NCBI GenBank assembly: GCA_905203455.1
Contig: CAJKVX010000054.1
Span: 1-6,507 of the forward strand
Direction: 5' to 3'
DNA: 6,507 nt
Source: an uncultured Eubacteriales bacterium
Lineage (GTDB): Bacteria; Bacillota; Clostridia; Christensenellales; UBA1242
Made by a program: the position numbers and the translations under genes. Positions 6,173 through 6,507 of the stretch are shown piece by piece (position 1 is the first letter of the stretch; each line of letters opens with the position of its first letter). The notes under the pieces are model-generated. The model was not told the origin of the DNA. It saw only the letters and a program-made list of their open reading frames with translations, and ran no database searches.

Positions 6173-6301
6173 CTAGTCGTTAGATTTATTTTTTGTGCGT
6201 TTTGAACCGCAACTGTTGTTTGTGCAGTTAGATTCATTTGACTTTGTGCTAGCAGAGCAATTTTTAGTCATTTTAGTTTTCTTTTCGTTACTTTTACGCA
6301 T
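6173..6301 (-). CDS. Small basic Cys-containing Ser/Asn/Lys/Thr-rich peptide, 42 residues
   Basis: I do not recognise a family. Read on the minus strand, ATG 6301-6299 opens 42 codons ending at TAG 6175-6173. AAGGAG lies 7 nt upstream, the best-placed ribosome binding site in the window, and a bidirectional terminator follows 10 nt after the stop, so this is very likely a real gene. Composition: 9 Lys, 2 Arg, 8 Ser, 8 Asn, 5 Thr, 3 Cys, 2 Glu, 1 Asp, 2 Met, 1 Ala, 1 Gly. There is no Leu, Ile, Val, Phe, Tyr, Trp, Pro, Gln or His. With no hydrophobic core, signal peptide or membrane helix it should be a disordered, positively charged cytosolic peptide. Cysteines are at 15, 26 and 31. Binding to nucleic acid or metal is possible but unproven. 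It is too short for most automatic gene calls. Confidence 0.7.
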   Translation of the reverse strand: MRKSNEKKTKMTKNCSASTKSNESNCTNNSCGSKRTKNKSND

Positions 6302-6308
6302 TTGTTTT

Positions 6309-6314
6309 CTCCTT
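6309..6314 (-). promoter_or_regulatory. Ribosome binding site of the 42-residue peptide gene
   Basis: The minus strand reads AAGGAG (6314-6309), 7 nt before ATG 6301. Directly upstream is the palindrome TTTAGA-AAA-TCTAAA (6329-6315 on the minus strand), which could fold next to or partly against the binding site. This site is the main support for the small gene. Confidence 0.75.
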
Positions 6315-6396
6315 TTTAGATTTTCTAAACTTAGTTTGTGAAAAAAAAGGCAAATTATTCAAAGTAAAATATTTTTTAATTATTGCTTTTGTTGGT

Positions 6397-6507
6397 CATT
6401 GCGTCGCAACACTCCCCTGTCATTTCGAACGAAAGTGAGAAATCTTAGATCCTTCGACGCGTCGCAACACATGCTTGGTTATCGCATTGCCAATAAAATT
6501 GTCAATG
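6397..6507. repeat. Intergenic interspersed-repeat-like element, probably running off the right edge
   Basis: GCGTCGCAACAC occurs at 6401-6412 and exactly again at 6459-6470, flanking a 46-nt core. The core contains TGTCATTTCGAACGAAAG and GAGAAATCTTAGATCCTTCG, wording I associate from memory with repeats scattered between genes in several gut Clostridia and Bacteroidota. It includes the inverted repeat TTTCG/CGAAA (6423-6434) and, at its right end, the palindrome CGACGCGTCG (6455-6464). The stretch is clearly richer in G+C than its surroundings and has no convincing open frame. CATTGC precedes the first direct repeat and recurs at 6485-6490. Confidence 0.55.

Noticed and set aside
6397..6507. 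CRISPR array
   Set aside because: Only two 12-bp repeats are present with one 46-nt gap; there is no regular series and no cas gene.

Overview
The window is AT-rich (roughly one third G+C by eye) bacterial DNA. Tryptophan is read from TGG (four times in FtsH) and no internal TGA occurs in the genes, so the standard bacterial code applies and not the Mycoplasma code. AGGAGG-type ribosome binding sites, the tail of a possible tilS just before ftsH, and Asn/Lys-rich proteins point to a low-GC member of the Bacillota, most likely an uncultured Clostridia-like gut lineage. That placement is inference.

Layout. Positions 1-63 may hold the last 20 codons of an upstream gene, possibly tilS. A promoter with an extended -10 and a roughly 140-nt leader with a near-exact 13-nt repeat precede ftsH (233-2473, +), which encodes a complete membrane AAA+ zinc protease with an unusually long charged C-terminal tail. 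A nested hairpin and terminator follow. The convergent intergenic stretch up to 2840 holds only degenerate AT-rich direct repeats.

On the minus strand, two genes form an operon transcribed toward ftsH. The first (5262-4420) encodes a 280-residue protein and the second (4409-2841) a 522-residue protein. Both are N-terminally membrane-anchored, beta-rich, Thr/Ser/Asn-rich extracytoplasmic proteins of unknown function, and they appear to share a strand-turn-strand motif. The first gene has no Shine-Dalgarno sequence, and its best promoter places the transcription start on the A of the ATG, suggesting leaderless translation. A divergent promoter drives a third anchored protein of unknown function (185 residues, 5448-6005, +).

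The right end contains two related palindromes (6021-6071), a bidirectional terminator (6133-6163), and a 42-residue basic Cys-containing peptide gene on the minus strand (6301-6173) with a very good ribosome binding site. An intergenic repeat element with 12-bp direct repeats follows (6397 onward) and probably runs off the window.

How the genes may work together: FtsH is membrane quality control, and the three anchored proteins would sit on the outer face of the same membrane. Nothing in the sequence proves a functional link. The anchored trio and the small peptide are the parts most likely to be undescribed.
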